Of a stretch of 64,000 nucleotides of DNA, positions 25,740 through 33,530 are shown piece after piece (the first letter of the stretch is position 1; every line of letters begins with the position of its first letter). The notes under the pieces were generated by a model. The model did not search any database. It was not told where the DNA came from and worked only from the letters and a program-made list of their open reading frames with translations. The DNA lies in assembly GCA_036488085.1 (NCBI GenBank), contig DASXHZ010000074.1, positions 1 through 64,000 on the forward strand, read 5' to 3'. The translations under genes were made by a program, and so were the position numbers. Origin of the DNA: DASXHZ01 sp036488085 (GTDB taxonomy: Bacteria > Acidobacteriota > Thermoanaerobaculia > Gp7-AA8).

Positions 25740-25827
25740 CGCGAGGGTCGCGACCCTATACCCCCAGGCTCTTGACCTTATACCTATAGGGTCACGACCC
25801 AGGGGGTATAGGCTCGCGACCCTCGCG
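25740..25827. repeat. Palindrome with 26-bp arms (GGGTCGCGACC / CTATACCCC words)
   Basis: Left arm 25740-25765 and right arm 25802-25827 are inverted copies with one mismatch. The inside also carries related words (TATACC, GGGTCACGACC), giving nested palindromes. It sits 6 bp beyond the stop of mpl, so it may end transcription there, but there is no T-tract. Confidence 0.85.
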
Positions 25828-25833
25828 AATACG

Positions 25834-27270
25834 TCATTTGCGGAGGCAATCGAGGATCTTTTCGTGGACTCCGTCGAACGCGCCGGAAGACATGACCATG
25901 ATCACGTCCCCCTCCCGCGCCTCCGCGGCCACCCTCTGCGCGATCGCGTCGACGTCGTCGATTTGCTCGGCCGGGATGTGGTCGGCGTTGAGCCGCTCGA
26001 CGATCGTCTCGACCGACATCATGTGATCGATGCCGTAGCGGTGCTCGTATCGGTCGCGGTGGAAGACATGGCCGACGATGACGCGGTCCGCCTGATGGAA
26101 CGCGTCGATGTAGCCGTCCTCGAACTCCTTCCGCGCAGAGGAGATCGAGCGGGGCTCGAAGAGCGCCCAGATGCGTCGGTCGGGATAGCGTTTCCGGGCG
26201 CCGGCGAGCGTGGTGTCGATCGCGGTCGGGTGATGCGCGAAATCATCGATGACCGTGACGCCGTGCTCGACCCCTCGCACCTCCATCCGCCGCTTGATGC
26301 CTTTGAACGACGACAGCCCTTTCTGAATCTCTTCCGCTGACAGCCCGCGGAAGCGCGCCGCCGCGATGTCGGCGAGCGCATTCGCCACGTTGTGGCGTCC
26401 CGAAAGCGTGGTCGCGAAGCGGTACCACTCCTTCCCCTCCCACCACGCCGTGAAGGTCGTATGCTCCGGCGTCTCCTCGGCGTCGGTGGCGAAGATGTCA
26501 CGCCCGCGGTCCCATCCGAAGGTGAACCACCGGCCGCGCGCGGCGGAGCGGAGCGATGTGACGTTCTCGTCGTCGCCGTTGGCGATGATCACGTCGCCGG
26601 GTGCGACCTGTTCGATTCCTTTGTGAAACGCCGCCTTGATCGCGTCGAGATTTTCGTAGATGTCGGCGTGATCGAACTCGATGTTGTTCACGATCAGCGT
26701 GTTCGCGTGGTAGTGGAGGAACTTGGGGCCTTTGTCGAAGAACGACGTGTTGTACTCGTCGCCCTCGATGACGAAGTCGTCGCCGTCGCCGAGCTTGAAG
26801 TTCTGATCGAAGTTCACCGGGATGCCGCCGACGACCATCGACGGGTCGCGGCCGGCGGCCTCGAGCAGCCACGCCATCAACGACGTCGTGGTCGTCTTCC
26901 CGTGCGTTCCGGTGACGACGATCGAGTGTTTGCCGCGGATGAAGAGGTGATAGATCGCCTCGGGCATCGAGGTGTACGGCAGGTCCATCTCGAGGGTCGC
27001 GGCCGCTTCCGGCTGCGTCTTCGCGGCGACGTTGCCGATGACGACCAGATCGGGGCGGAACTTTTCCAGATGCTCGCGCGTAAATCCTTCGAGCACCGGG
27101 ATGGCCAGTCGCTCCAGATACGTCGACATCGGGGGGTAGATGTGTTCGTCAGAGCCGGTGATCTCGTAACCGCGTCGTTGGAGCATGCCGGCGAGCGACG
27201 CCATGGCCGTTCCGGCGATGCCGATCAGGTAGATGCGCTTGACGTTGGAGAGGTCGTTGACGTGAGGCAT
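25834..27270 (-). CDS. mpl: UDP-N-acetylmuramate:L-Ala-gamma-D-Glu-meso-DAP ligase
   Basis: 478-aa peptidoglycan recycling ligase. N-terminal IYLIGIAGTAMASLAGML, ATP-site VTGTHGKTTTTSLMAW, EGDEYNTSFFDKGPKFLHY (a signature of Mpl as against MurC), and the C-terminal YPDRRIWALFEPRS and VMSSGAFDGVHEKIL. Attaches recovered tripeptide to UDP-MurNAc, so the cell wall is meso-DAP type. ATG at 27270. Monocistronic, ended near the palindrome at 25740-25827. Confidence 0.93.
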   Translation of the reverse strand: MPHVNDLSNVKRIYLIGIAGTAMASLAGMLQRRGYEITGSDEHIYPPMSTYLERLAIPVLEGFTREHLEKFRPDLVVIGNVAAKTQPEAAATLEMDLPYTSMPEAIYHLFIRGKHSIVVTGTHGKTTTTSLMAWLLEAAGRDPSMVVGGIPVNFDQNFKLGDGDDFVIEGDEYNTSFFDKGPKFLHYHANTLIVNNIEFDHADIYENLDAIKAAFHKGIEQVAPGDVIIANGDDENVTSLRSAARGRWFTFGWDRGRDIFATDAEETPEHTTFTAWWEGKEWYRFATTLSGRHNVANALADIAAARFRGLSAEEIQKGLSSFKGIKRRMEVRGVEHGVTVIDDFAHHPTAIDTTLAGARKRYPDRRIWALFEPRSISSARKEFEDGYIDAFHQADRVIVGHVFHRDRYEHRYGIDHMMSVETIVERLNADHIPAEQIDDVDAIAQRVAAEAREGDVIMVMSSGAFDGVHEKILDCLRK

Positions 27271-27385
27271 GTCGCGGCTCAGGATACACAGCCCAGGTAG
27301 TCGGGAATGGTCATTTTCCAGGCCCTGTTCGAGCTAGGGTCTGAATCGTTAAACCCAGTATTTTTCAACCAGGAGGATTTTGCGC

Positions 27386-28477
27386 ATGTCGAAGCGTTTC
27401 GTTGTGATGACATTCGCCCTTCTCGTCGCTTTCGGCTCTCTTGCCGCGAGCGCCCAGGAGAAGAGCGAAACTGCGGCCAAGGCGGCTGCTACGCCGGAAA
27501 AAACCGGCCGGCTCACCATCGTGGAGCCGGTGAAGGAGTACGGCGAAGTGCCGAAGGGCGAGAAGCTCGACTGGTCATTCCTCGTCAAAAATACGGGCGA
27601 CGCCGATCTGCAGATCCTCGCTGCCAAGCCCGGCTGCGGCTGCACCGTGGCTGACTTCGACAAGGTCATCAAGCCGGGCGAGACCGGAAAGGTGACGGCT
27701 CACGTCGACACCACCGCCTTCAACGGGCCGATCTCCAAGACGATTTCGATCGAGACCAACGATCTTTCGACGCCGGAAGCGGTGCTGACGATCCACGCGA
27801 CGGTCAAGCCGTTCGTCGAAGCGTTCCCAGCCGGCTTCGTCCGTTTCAACATGCTCCAGGGCGACGCCGAGACGCAGAGCGTCACGCTCTACTCGGATGA
27901 GGAAGAGCCGTTCGAGATCACCAAGATCGACGTCCCGGGCGACTACGTCAAGGTCGTTTCCCACAAGATCGAAGACCCTGCCTCGCGCGTCGAAGCCGGC
28001 CGCGCCAACCAGAACCAGTACCGCCTTGACATCACGCTCGGCGGCCCCGACGCGAAGATCGGACCGCTGGCCGACAAGGTCCACATCCTCACCAACTCCA
28101 AGCACCAGCCCGACTACTTCGTCAGCGTGATCGGCGTCATCCGCCCGACGTTCCGCGTCGAGCCGCAGGCCGTCAACTTCGGCGAAGTCGCCCCGAGCGA
28201 TCCGGCCGCGACCCGCGGCGTCATCCTCCGCTCGAACAGCCTGAAAACCCCCGAGATGTTCAACGTCACCAGGGCCGAGACGTCCATCCCGGGCGTGACG
28301 GCGAACGTCAAGCCGACCGCCAACAAGGGTGAGTACGAAGTGACCCTGCAGGTGGCGAAAGACGTCAAGCCGGGCGATCTCGACGGAACCGTCAAGATCT
28401 ACACGAACGACAAGATCAACCCGGTTGTCACGCTCCCGGTCAAAGGCGTCGTGAAGATGACGCAGGCGTCGAAGTAA
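27386..28477 (+). CDS. Secreted DUF1573 protein
   Basis: 363 aa, ATG at 27386 with AGGAGG at 27371-27376. Sec signal (KRFVVMTFALLVAFGSLAASA), then immunoglobulin-like DUF1573 repeats. The first has the family hallmarks YGEVPKGEKLDWSFLVKNTGD and the cysteine motif KPGCGCT, plus ETNDLSTPEAVLTIHATV; two further repeats follow (TFRVEPQAVNFGEVAP). Probably an extracytoplasmic structural or adhesion protein; function unproven. Followed by a terminator at 28504-28534. Confidence 0.88.
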   Translation: MSKRFVVMTFALLVAFGSLAASAQEKSETAAKAAATPEKTGRLTIVEPVKEYGEVPKGEKLDWSFLVKNTGDADLQILAAKPGCGCTVADFDKVIKPGETGKVTAHVDTTAFNGPISKTISIETNDLSTPEAVLTIHATVKPFVEAFPAGFVRFNMLQGDAETQSVTLYSDEEEPFEITKIDVPGDYVKVVSHKIEDPASRVEAGRANQNQYRLDITLGGPDAKIGPLADKVHILTNSKHQPDYFVSVIGVIRPTFRVEPQAVNFGEVAPSDPAATRGVILRSNSLKTPEMFNVTRAETSIPGVTANVKPTANKGEYEVTLQVAKDVKPGDLDGTVKIYTNDKINPVVTLPVKGVVKMTQASK

Positions 28478-28503
28478 GCGTTTACTCCGGGGATTTCGAA
28501 CAA

Positions 28504-28534
28504 GGCCGCCGTGACTGGCGGCCTTTTTGTTTTT
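28504..28534 (+). terminator. Rho-independent terminator of the DUF1573 gene
   Basis: GGCCGCC/GGCGGCC stem (28504-28510 with 28517-28523), six-base loop, then T5 and further Ts. Lies 27 bp after the stop. Confidence 0.92.
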
Positions 28535-28543
28535 GCCGCGGCT

Positions 28544-28699
28544 CGTTATCCGTTATCCGTTATCGACTTTGCACATAAAGTTCGCCGAAGGGTAGCGGCC
28601 GTCTCGGCCGCTCCCCTTTTCCGACGATCTCCCCCTCGTTGATGTGCAAGGCCTCCGTGATCCGTGATGGGTTTGGCGGATAACGGATAACGGATAACC
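28544..28699. repeat. Palindrome with triple CGTTATC arms
   Basis: Left arm 28544-28564 is CGTTATC three times in tandem; right arm 28679-28699 is GATAACG twice plus GATAACC, its inverted copy. Inside, TTTGCACAT and GATGTGCAA form a smaller stem, and a CGGCCG-rich hairpin lies near 28596. The element sits between convergent genes (DUF1573 and egtB-like), right after the terminator. Confidence 0.9.
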
Positions 28700-28703
28700 G
28701 ATT

Positions 28704-29966
28704 TCAGCGAGCGCAGCGGAAGGTCGCGAATACGTACGGATAGTTGCCGCGGAACCAGTTCCGGAACGAGCGGCGGACGAGGTGGCGCGCGGTGGCGGGC
28801 GAGGCGCCTTTCATCACGTAGTGTTTGCGGTCGAAGAAGTCGGATGAGTAGACCGGGTACGACGCCATCGGCTCGAAGCCGTCGAATCCGCTGAACTCCG
28901 TCGACGTCCACTCCCAGCCGTTGCCGACGAGGTCCTGCACGCCCCACGCGCTCGCGCCGCCGGGGTACGACCCGACCGGCACCGGATCCCAGTGCGAGAA
29001 GTCGAAGTTGCCGCGGGTCGCATCCGGAAGCGCTTCGCCCCACGGATACGATCGTTCCGTCCCGTCCTGGGTGCCGAATGCGGCGCGGTGGTATTCAGCT
29101 TCCGTCGGAACGCGCATCCCTTTCCACTTCGCGTACGCCGTCGCTTCGTCCTGCATGGCGTAGACGGGCCAGTCGAGCGGCAACGGGATCAGCTCGAACA
29201 TCCCGCGCCAGAACCACCGCCCGTCCTGCTGCACCCAGAAGTGCGGAGCAGCAGCGCCGGTCGCTTCGACGAATTCGAGGTACTCGCCATTCGTCACGTT
29301 GTGCTTGTGAATCGAGAAGGCGGGAACGTCGACGCGATGCGGCGGGAACTCGTTGTCCCATCCGAATGTGCCGGTATTGCCGAGGGTCGCGATGCCCGCG
29401 GCAATCGCGATCAGTTCCTGCTTCTGTGTCGCGCCGGCAATCCTGCGGTCGATCTTTGGAGCGACTTTCCTCTCGTACGGCAGGTTATGCATCATGTAAA
29501 GAAACGTCTCCTGATGCATCTCCTCGTGCTCGAGGATCGCCAGCGCCGCCTCGGCGTTGCGTAGTTGCGGCACGCTGTCGTCTTCGATCGTCGCGCTCGC
29601 GAGCGCGCGCTCGACCATCTCGTCCGACTGCGCACCGTACTTTTGCACGCAGTGGCGGGTCGGCCAGAGATCCGTCGGGCTCTTCGCCGACACCTCGTCC
29701 TCCGGATCGATCCCGCGCGCGAAGAGCGTTTCGTAGTGCTCGTCGATGCCCGGCTCGCGCAGCGCGAGCTTGATCAGCGTGTTGACGTTGAACGCCGGGA
29801 GGTGGCCTTCGTAGAAGACGATCGGGTTCCGCAGCGCGATCGGGCGTTCGTAATACGCATCCTCGACCGGAATCGCGAGAACCTGTTTCGAGCGGGCGCG
29901 GCCCGCGCGGAACCACGCGAGGAGATCGGCGCGCGTGGCGCCGTCCGGAAATGCGGAGTGCCTCAT
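28704..29966 (-). CDS. EgtB-like (ergothioneine biosynthesis) protein
   Basis: 420 aa. N-terminal DinB_2-like helical bundle with the iron ligands in ILEHEEMHQETFLYMMHNL (HxxxExH pattern) and an early His in FYEGHLPAFN; C-terminal formylglycine-generating-enzyme-like fold: FSIHKHNVTNGEYLEFVEATG, MRVPTEAEYHRAAF, DLVGNGWEWTSTEF, ending NYPYVFATFRCAR. EgtB inserts sulfoxide sulfur onto hercynine; its paralogue SenA makes the selenium analogue and looks similar. No egtD, senB or selD is nearby, so the substrate is open. Same strand as, and downstream of, the candidate selenoprotein gene; 15 bp after the phosphoesterase stop. Confidence 0.85.
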   Translation of the reverse strand: MRHSAFPDGATRADLLAWFRAGRARSKQVLAIPVEDAYYERPIALRNPIVFYEGHLPAFNVNTLIKLALREPGIDEHYETLFARGIDPEDEVSAKSPTDLWPTRHCVQKYGAQSDEMVERALASATIEDDSVPQLRNAEAALAILEHEEMHQETFLYMMHNLPYERKVAPKIDRRIAGATQKQELIAIAAGIATLGNTGTFGWDNEFPPHRVDVPAFSIHKHNVTNGEYLEFVEATGAAAPHFWVQQDGRWFWRGMFELIPLPLDWPVYAMQDEATAYAKWKGMRVPTEAEYHRAAFGTQDGTERSYPWGEALPDATRGNFDFSHWDPVPVGSYPGGASAWGVQDLVGNGWEWTSTEFSGFDGFEPMASYPVYSSDFFDRKHYVMKGASPATARHLVRRSFRNWFRGNYPYVFATFRCAR

Positions 29967-29981
29967 TTGCGAAGCGAGATT

Positions 29982-30737
29982 CTACGCCGCGACTGCTTCT
30001 CCGATTGGAACTTCAATGACGCGGAAAGGCGTCTGCTCCGGTTGTTTGGCCACGAGCAGCGGCATTGCCACGTTGTACACCGGCGCTCCCGCCTTCGTCT
30101 TCCCTTCCAGCGAGCCGCGGTGAGCGTGGCCATGAAACACGGCCGTGCAGCGATAACGGTCGACCGGCTCTTCGAGACGCGACGAGCCGAGAAACGCCAC
30201 GATCTCGAGCGGCTCGCCGACGACGGTCGCCATGATGGGAGAGTAGTGCAGCACCGCGATCTTCTGCGGCGTCCGGAGTCGGACGAGCGCCGCCTCGAGC
30301 TTGAGCGCCTCGTTCACCGTCTCGTGGACGAAGTCCTTGATCATCTTCTCGCCCCAGGCGCCGAGGGAGCGGCGTCCGAAGCCGCCGCCGAAGCCTTTCA
30401 CGCCGGCGAAGCCGACGCCTTTGACCTCCACCGTATCGCCGTCGAGCATCGTCACGCCGGCATCGGTGAGGATGCTGGTGATGTCGGCGGCCCGATCCGC
30501 TTCGTAGTCGTGGTTCCCGAGGACGCCGATGGCCGGAATGTGAAGCGAGGAGGTGATCTCCTTCGCGAGCACCTTCGCCTCTTCAATCTGGCCGTAGTCG
30601 GTGAGATCGCCGGCGAGGATGAGGACGTCGGCGGCTTGCGTCGCCTTTTCGAAGAGGTCATGCATCGACCCGACGCCCGTTTTCTTAACGTGGATGTCGG
30701 CGACTGCGGCGATTCGTAGCGTTTGGGTGTCCGCCAT
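29982..30737 (-). CDS. Metallophosphoesterase
   Basis: 251 aa. All motif blocks of the calcineurin-like family are present: AVADIHV, ILAGDLTDYG, GVLGNHDYE, HYSPIMATV and FHGHAHRGS. Substrate not deducible (phosphodiester, or a phosphoprotein/nucleotide). ATG directly follows the stop of the nucleotidyltransferase gene (TAGATG), so the pair are one transcript. YfcE/Icc-like size. Confidence 0.88.
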   Translation of the reverse strand: MADTQTLRIAAVADIHVKKTGVGSMHDLFEKATQAADVLILAGDLTDYGQIEEAKVLAKEITSSLHIPAIGVLGNHDYEADRAADITSILTDAGVTMLDGDTVEVKGVGFAGVKGFGGGFGRRSLGAWGEKMIKDFVHETVNEALKLEAALVRLRTPQKIAVLHYSPIMATVVGEPLEIVAFLGSSRLEEPVDRYRCTAVFHGHAHRGSLEGKTKAGAPVYNVAMPLLVAKQPEQTPFRVIEVPIGEAVAA

Positions 30738-31550
30738 CTACTTCGCTCCGTCTTCCGCGATGCCTGCCGTCCAGTGAGCGATGTCGCGGGCGCTCATGTT
30801 GCCGAGGGGCTGGAGGCGGGCGTCGCGGTAGCCCCAATCGTGGACGTCCTTGAGGTACTGCTGCCGGGAGATGACCGTGCCGTAGCAGATCTTCTCCGTC
30901 GAGTCGGGCTGTCGCGTCTCTGCCGACACGCGGCCTCCCAGCTCGTCCATGACCCACGCCGGGATGTTCGACCGGTCGGACGGATAGACGTAGCCGAAGA
31001 GGACGAGATGCGCGTACAGCGCGCGCCAGTGCTCGGCGTAGCGGTCGATGAGATGGCGCCAGTCGAGTTTGGGACCGACCGCCTTGATCACGTGAGCGAC
31101 GTCGGCGCCGTCGAAGCGCTCCCGCTCCATGATCAGCCCCTTCGACCAGATCATCTCCTCGGCCGGAATGAGCTTCACGTCCATTCCGATGACGACGCCC
31201 GGAACAGCGCGCTCGAACCACTGGTCGTCGACCTTGGCGACGCCATTGCCGGCGCTGAAGATGAGATCGATGAAGTCGTCACCCGAGAACGACTTCCCGA
31301 GCCAGTGTGGGAACTTCATCTCGGATTCGTAGCCCGCCTCGCCGAGGACCTCCGCGATCCGCTCGTAGTCCTCGCGGCGAATGAAGATGTCGAAGTCCTT
31401 CGTATGCCGTTCGATGCCGGTGTAGCGCGCGAAAGCGTATGCCCCGCCGACCAGGTAGTCGATTCCCGCACGGTCGAGTCGGCCTAAAGCGTCACGATAA
31501 AAGGCGCGGCTGTGCTCGTCGAGGACAGCGGCCGCAACTGCATTTGCCAT
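30738..31550 (-). CDS. Nucleotidyltransferase-like protein
   Basis: 270 aa. DRAGIDYLVGGAYAFARYTG and HTKDFDIFIRREDYERIAEVL carry the G-[GS] and DxD-type signature of the NTP-transferase superfamily (MNT-/AbiEii-like). The C-terminal half (FERAVPGVVIGMDVKLIPAEEMIW, DWRHLIDRYAEHWRALYAHL) is helical. In such proteins the substrate is often a tRNA, protein or antibiotic; not known here. 33 bp after the true stop of the DedA-rhodanese gene. No toxin/antitoxin partner seen. Confidence 0.8.
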   Translation of the reverse strand: MANAVAAAVLDEHSRAFYRDALGRLDRAGIDYLVGGAYAFARYTGIERHTKDFDIFIRREDYERIAEVLGEAGYESEMKFPHWLGKSFSGDDFIDLIFSAGNGVAKVDDQWFERAVPGVVIGMDVKLIPAEEMIWSKGLIMERERFDGADVAHVIKAVGPKLDWRHLIDRYAEHWRALYAHLVLFGYVYPSDRSNIPAWVMDELGGRVSAETRQPDSTEKICYGTVISRQQYLKDVHDWGYRDARLQPLGNMSARDIAHWTAGIAEDGAK

Positions 31551-31583
31551 GCAGCTCAGCAGTGCAAGGTTGGTGCTACTGGC

Positions 31584-32513
31584 CTACGCGTCCACGGGAT
31601 ACCCGGCGTCGACCCAGGCATCGAATCCGCCGGCGAGGGGACGGACCACGGTGAACCCTTCGTCGATGAGCTTGCGCGCCACACGGGCGGCTGAGGCTTC
31701 ATTCGGTCACGTGCAGTAGAGGACGATCTGCTGCGAGGGATCGGCGTCCTGCAAACGCTCGATCAATTCCTCGGGGGACGCGGCGATCGCCGTCGGGATG
31801 TGGCGCGGATCGCGTTTTCTTGCGCCGGCCGAGCGGGCGTCGACGACAAGCGGCGATGCGCCGCAGTCGAACAACGACTTCAACTCCTCCGGCCCGATGC
31901 GGGCGACGCGAAGCTGTTTGATGAAGCGGACTCGCTGCATCCATTTCACGATCACGAACAGTGCGAGCACGGAAATCACGAACACGACCGCCCACCCGCC
32001 GAGGTTCTCGAGGCGATCGACGATCGTCCCGATGGCGTGGTGGAACGCGCGGCCGACCACCACGGCCGAGCCGGCCCAAAGCAGCGCACCGATGCCGTCA
32101 TAGATCACGAACGTGAGGACGCCGGCGTTCGTGGCGCCGGCGAGCGGCGGCGCTACGGTCGAGAAGCCGGGGATGAACTTCGCGATCAGGAGCGACTTCA
32201 TCCCCCAGCGCTCGAAATTCGCCTCGGTGTCGCGGACGCACGAATCGGGCGAGAGCGAGATGCGGCAGAGTAGGCGGAGGATGCGGTAGCCGTACTGACG
32301 GCCGAGGACGAACCAGACCGTGTCGGCGGCGAGGGAGGCGACGACCGTCCAGACGAGGATGTGCGTCGACGACATCTGGCCGTTCCGCGCCAGCGCGCCG
32401 GCGATCATCAGCGTCGGGATAGCCGGAATCGGCGCGCCGATCTGTTCGAGGAAGACGTTCGCGGCGACCAGCGGCACGCCGTGCCGCAACACGAGCGCGA
32501 TGAGACGGTTCAA
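31584..32513 (-). CDS. Selenocysteine-containing DedA-family membrane protein fused to a rhodanese domain
   Basis: 309 aa if UGA at 31707-31709 is read as Sec (residue 269). Residues 1-190 form a DedA/SNARE-associated membrane domain (EQIGAPIPAIPTLMIAGALAR, FIPGFSTVAPPLAGA), with a last membrane span near 165-185; a rhodanese domain follows (LVVDARSAGARKRDPRHIPTA, IVLYCT). At the conventional stop the same frame goes on for 40 codons with PNEASAARVARKL and GGFDAWVDAGYPVDA, the normal rhodanese C-terminus, up to TAG at 31584-31586. The active-site loop therefore reads Tyr-Cys-Thr-Sec-Pro-Asn-Glu; as I know the family, Cys is usual where Sec stands. Start TTG at 32513 overlaps the upstream stop (TTGA). 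Confidence 0.88.
31674..31691 (-). promoter_or_regulatory. Candidate bacterial SECIS hairpin
   Basis: On the minus-strand mRNA a stem starts 16 nt after the UGA: GCCGCC pairs with GGCGCGC (one bulged C) around a five-base loop CGUGU. Six pairs, with the loop 22-26 nt past the UGA and G among the first two loop bases, which is within the pattern known for bacterial SECIS elements. Seen by pairing only; no folding energy was computed. Confidence 0.6.
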
Positions 32514-33358
32514 CGCACCTGCTCGATGAGAATCGGCGCGGCGCCCGTGTGCAGGCGGATCATCGGCTCTGACGAGCCGCCGCCGATGCGGAGCACCTTG
32601 GCACCGGCGATGCGATGCGACAACGCGTCCTGGCAGATCTTCGCGCGGCAGAGAATCTCGCCCGCGTCGTCGGTGCGCGCTTCGATGGTCGCCGGATCGC
32701 CCTCCGCGACCTTGAGCGAGATCGCGCCGTTCTGCGCACCGGCATCGATGCGGCCGGTGATCTTCTCGAGCGAGATGCCGCCGTTCTCGGAGGTCAGCTT
32801 CGACTCGCCGGCGCATTCGGCCAACGAGATGCCGCCGTTCGTGGCCCGCGCCGTGACGCGCCCGTTCATCCGCCGGATCGCGATGCCGCCGCTGTTCGAC
32901 GCGACGTCCACCGCCACCCGTTTCGGGACCCGCAGGATCATGTGGACCCACCAGGCGTGTGTCGTTCCGTTCTCCGGGCCGTGCGCGCTCACGTCGCCGT
33001 TATGTGTGGTGACCACGATGTCGTGGAGCGTCCGTTTCGCGTCGATGTCGTTCAGCGCGACGGCGTACTTGCAGAGCGTCAGCCGCGCGACCGGACGGTC
33101 CCATCCTTTGATCGAGATGGCGCCCCCCTCCGTCGATCGGACGCGTAGCGTGTCGACGCCGGCGAGCGGCACCGGGACCTGCTCCTCCGTCTGCGCGCGA
33201 GATGGCAACGACGGAGCCACCGTCCGCGCGTAAAAGTGCTCGCAGTCGTCGATCTCGACCAACGAGTGGTCCTGCGACGTGACGAGCAGCGGCCGCTGCG
33301 TAGCCGCGAAGCACGGCAGCGCAAGCGCCAGCGCCATCCAGAACGTAACCGTTTTCAC
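32510..33358 (-). CDS. Secreted DUF4097-like putative adhesin
   Basis: 282 aa from a GTG at 33358, which gives a signal peptide (MKTVTFWMALALALPCFAA); an ATG at 33397 is open but adds an unlikely leader. The body shows repeated beta-helix turns: GGAISIKGW, NGDVSAHG, NSGGIAIRRMNGRVTARATNGGISLAECAG, SENGGISLEKITGRIDAGAQNGAISL. That is the DUF4097 putative adhesin pattern. Probably periplasmic or cell surface. Overlaps the DedA-rhodanese start by 3 bp, so cotranscribed with it. Confidence 0.82.
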   Translation of the reverse strand: MKTVTFWMALALALPCFAATQRPLLVTSQDHSLVEIDDCEHFYARTVAPSLPSRAQTEEQVPVPLAGVDTLRVRSTEGGAISIKGWDRPVARLTLCKYAVALNDIDAKRTLHDIVVTTHNGDVSAHGPENGTTHAWWVHMILRVPKRVAVDVASNSGGIAIRRMNGRVTARATNGGISLAECAGESKLTSENGGISLEKITGRIDAGAQNGAISLKVAEGDPATIEARTDDAGEILCRAKICQDALSHRIAGAKVLRIGGGSSEPMIRLHTGAAPILIEQVR

Positions 33359-33417
33359 GATTCCGCCTAGTCTGACAGCTCGGGGGCGGATGAACAACCA
33401 CAGCAGGAGCGGTGATT

Positions 33418-33482
33418 CGTTACTCGTGATTCGTTACTCGTCTTCATATCCCCGAATAACGAGTAACGAATCACGAGTAACG
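33418..33482. repeat. Palindrome with GATTCGTTACTCGT arms
   Basis: Left arm (33418-33441) and right arm (33459-33482) are perfect 24-bp inverted copies; the word GATTCGTTACTCGT stands twice in tandem at 33414-33441. It lies between divergent genes, not at a gene end, so it is not simply a terminator. Could bind a protein or affect the sigma-factor promoter. Confidence 0.9.
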
Positions 33483-33530
33483 CCCTCCCAAGCTAACCCT
33501 TACGGGCATTTGCAGTCTAACCTCACGACG

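Noticed and set aside
31707..32951. 414-codon frame ending at the first TGA, with a long Arg-rich N-terminus
   Set aside because: The N-terminal 146 codons are shadow of the adhesin gene; the true start is TTG 32513 and the TGA is better read as Sec.
28544..33482. CRISPR array suggested by spaced repeats
   Set aside because: Repeats are inverted or directly tandem without regular unique spacers, and there are no cas genes.
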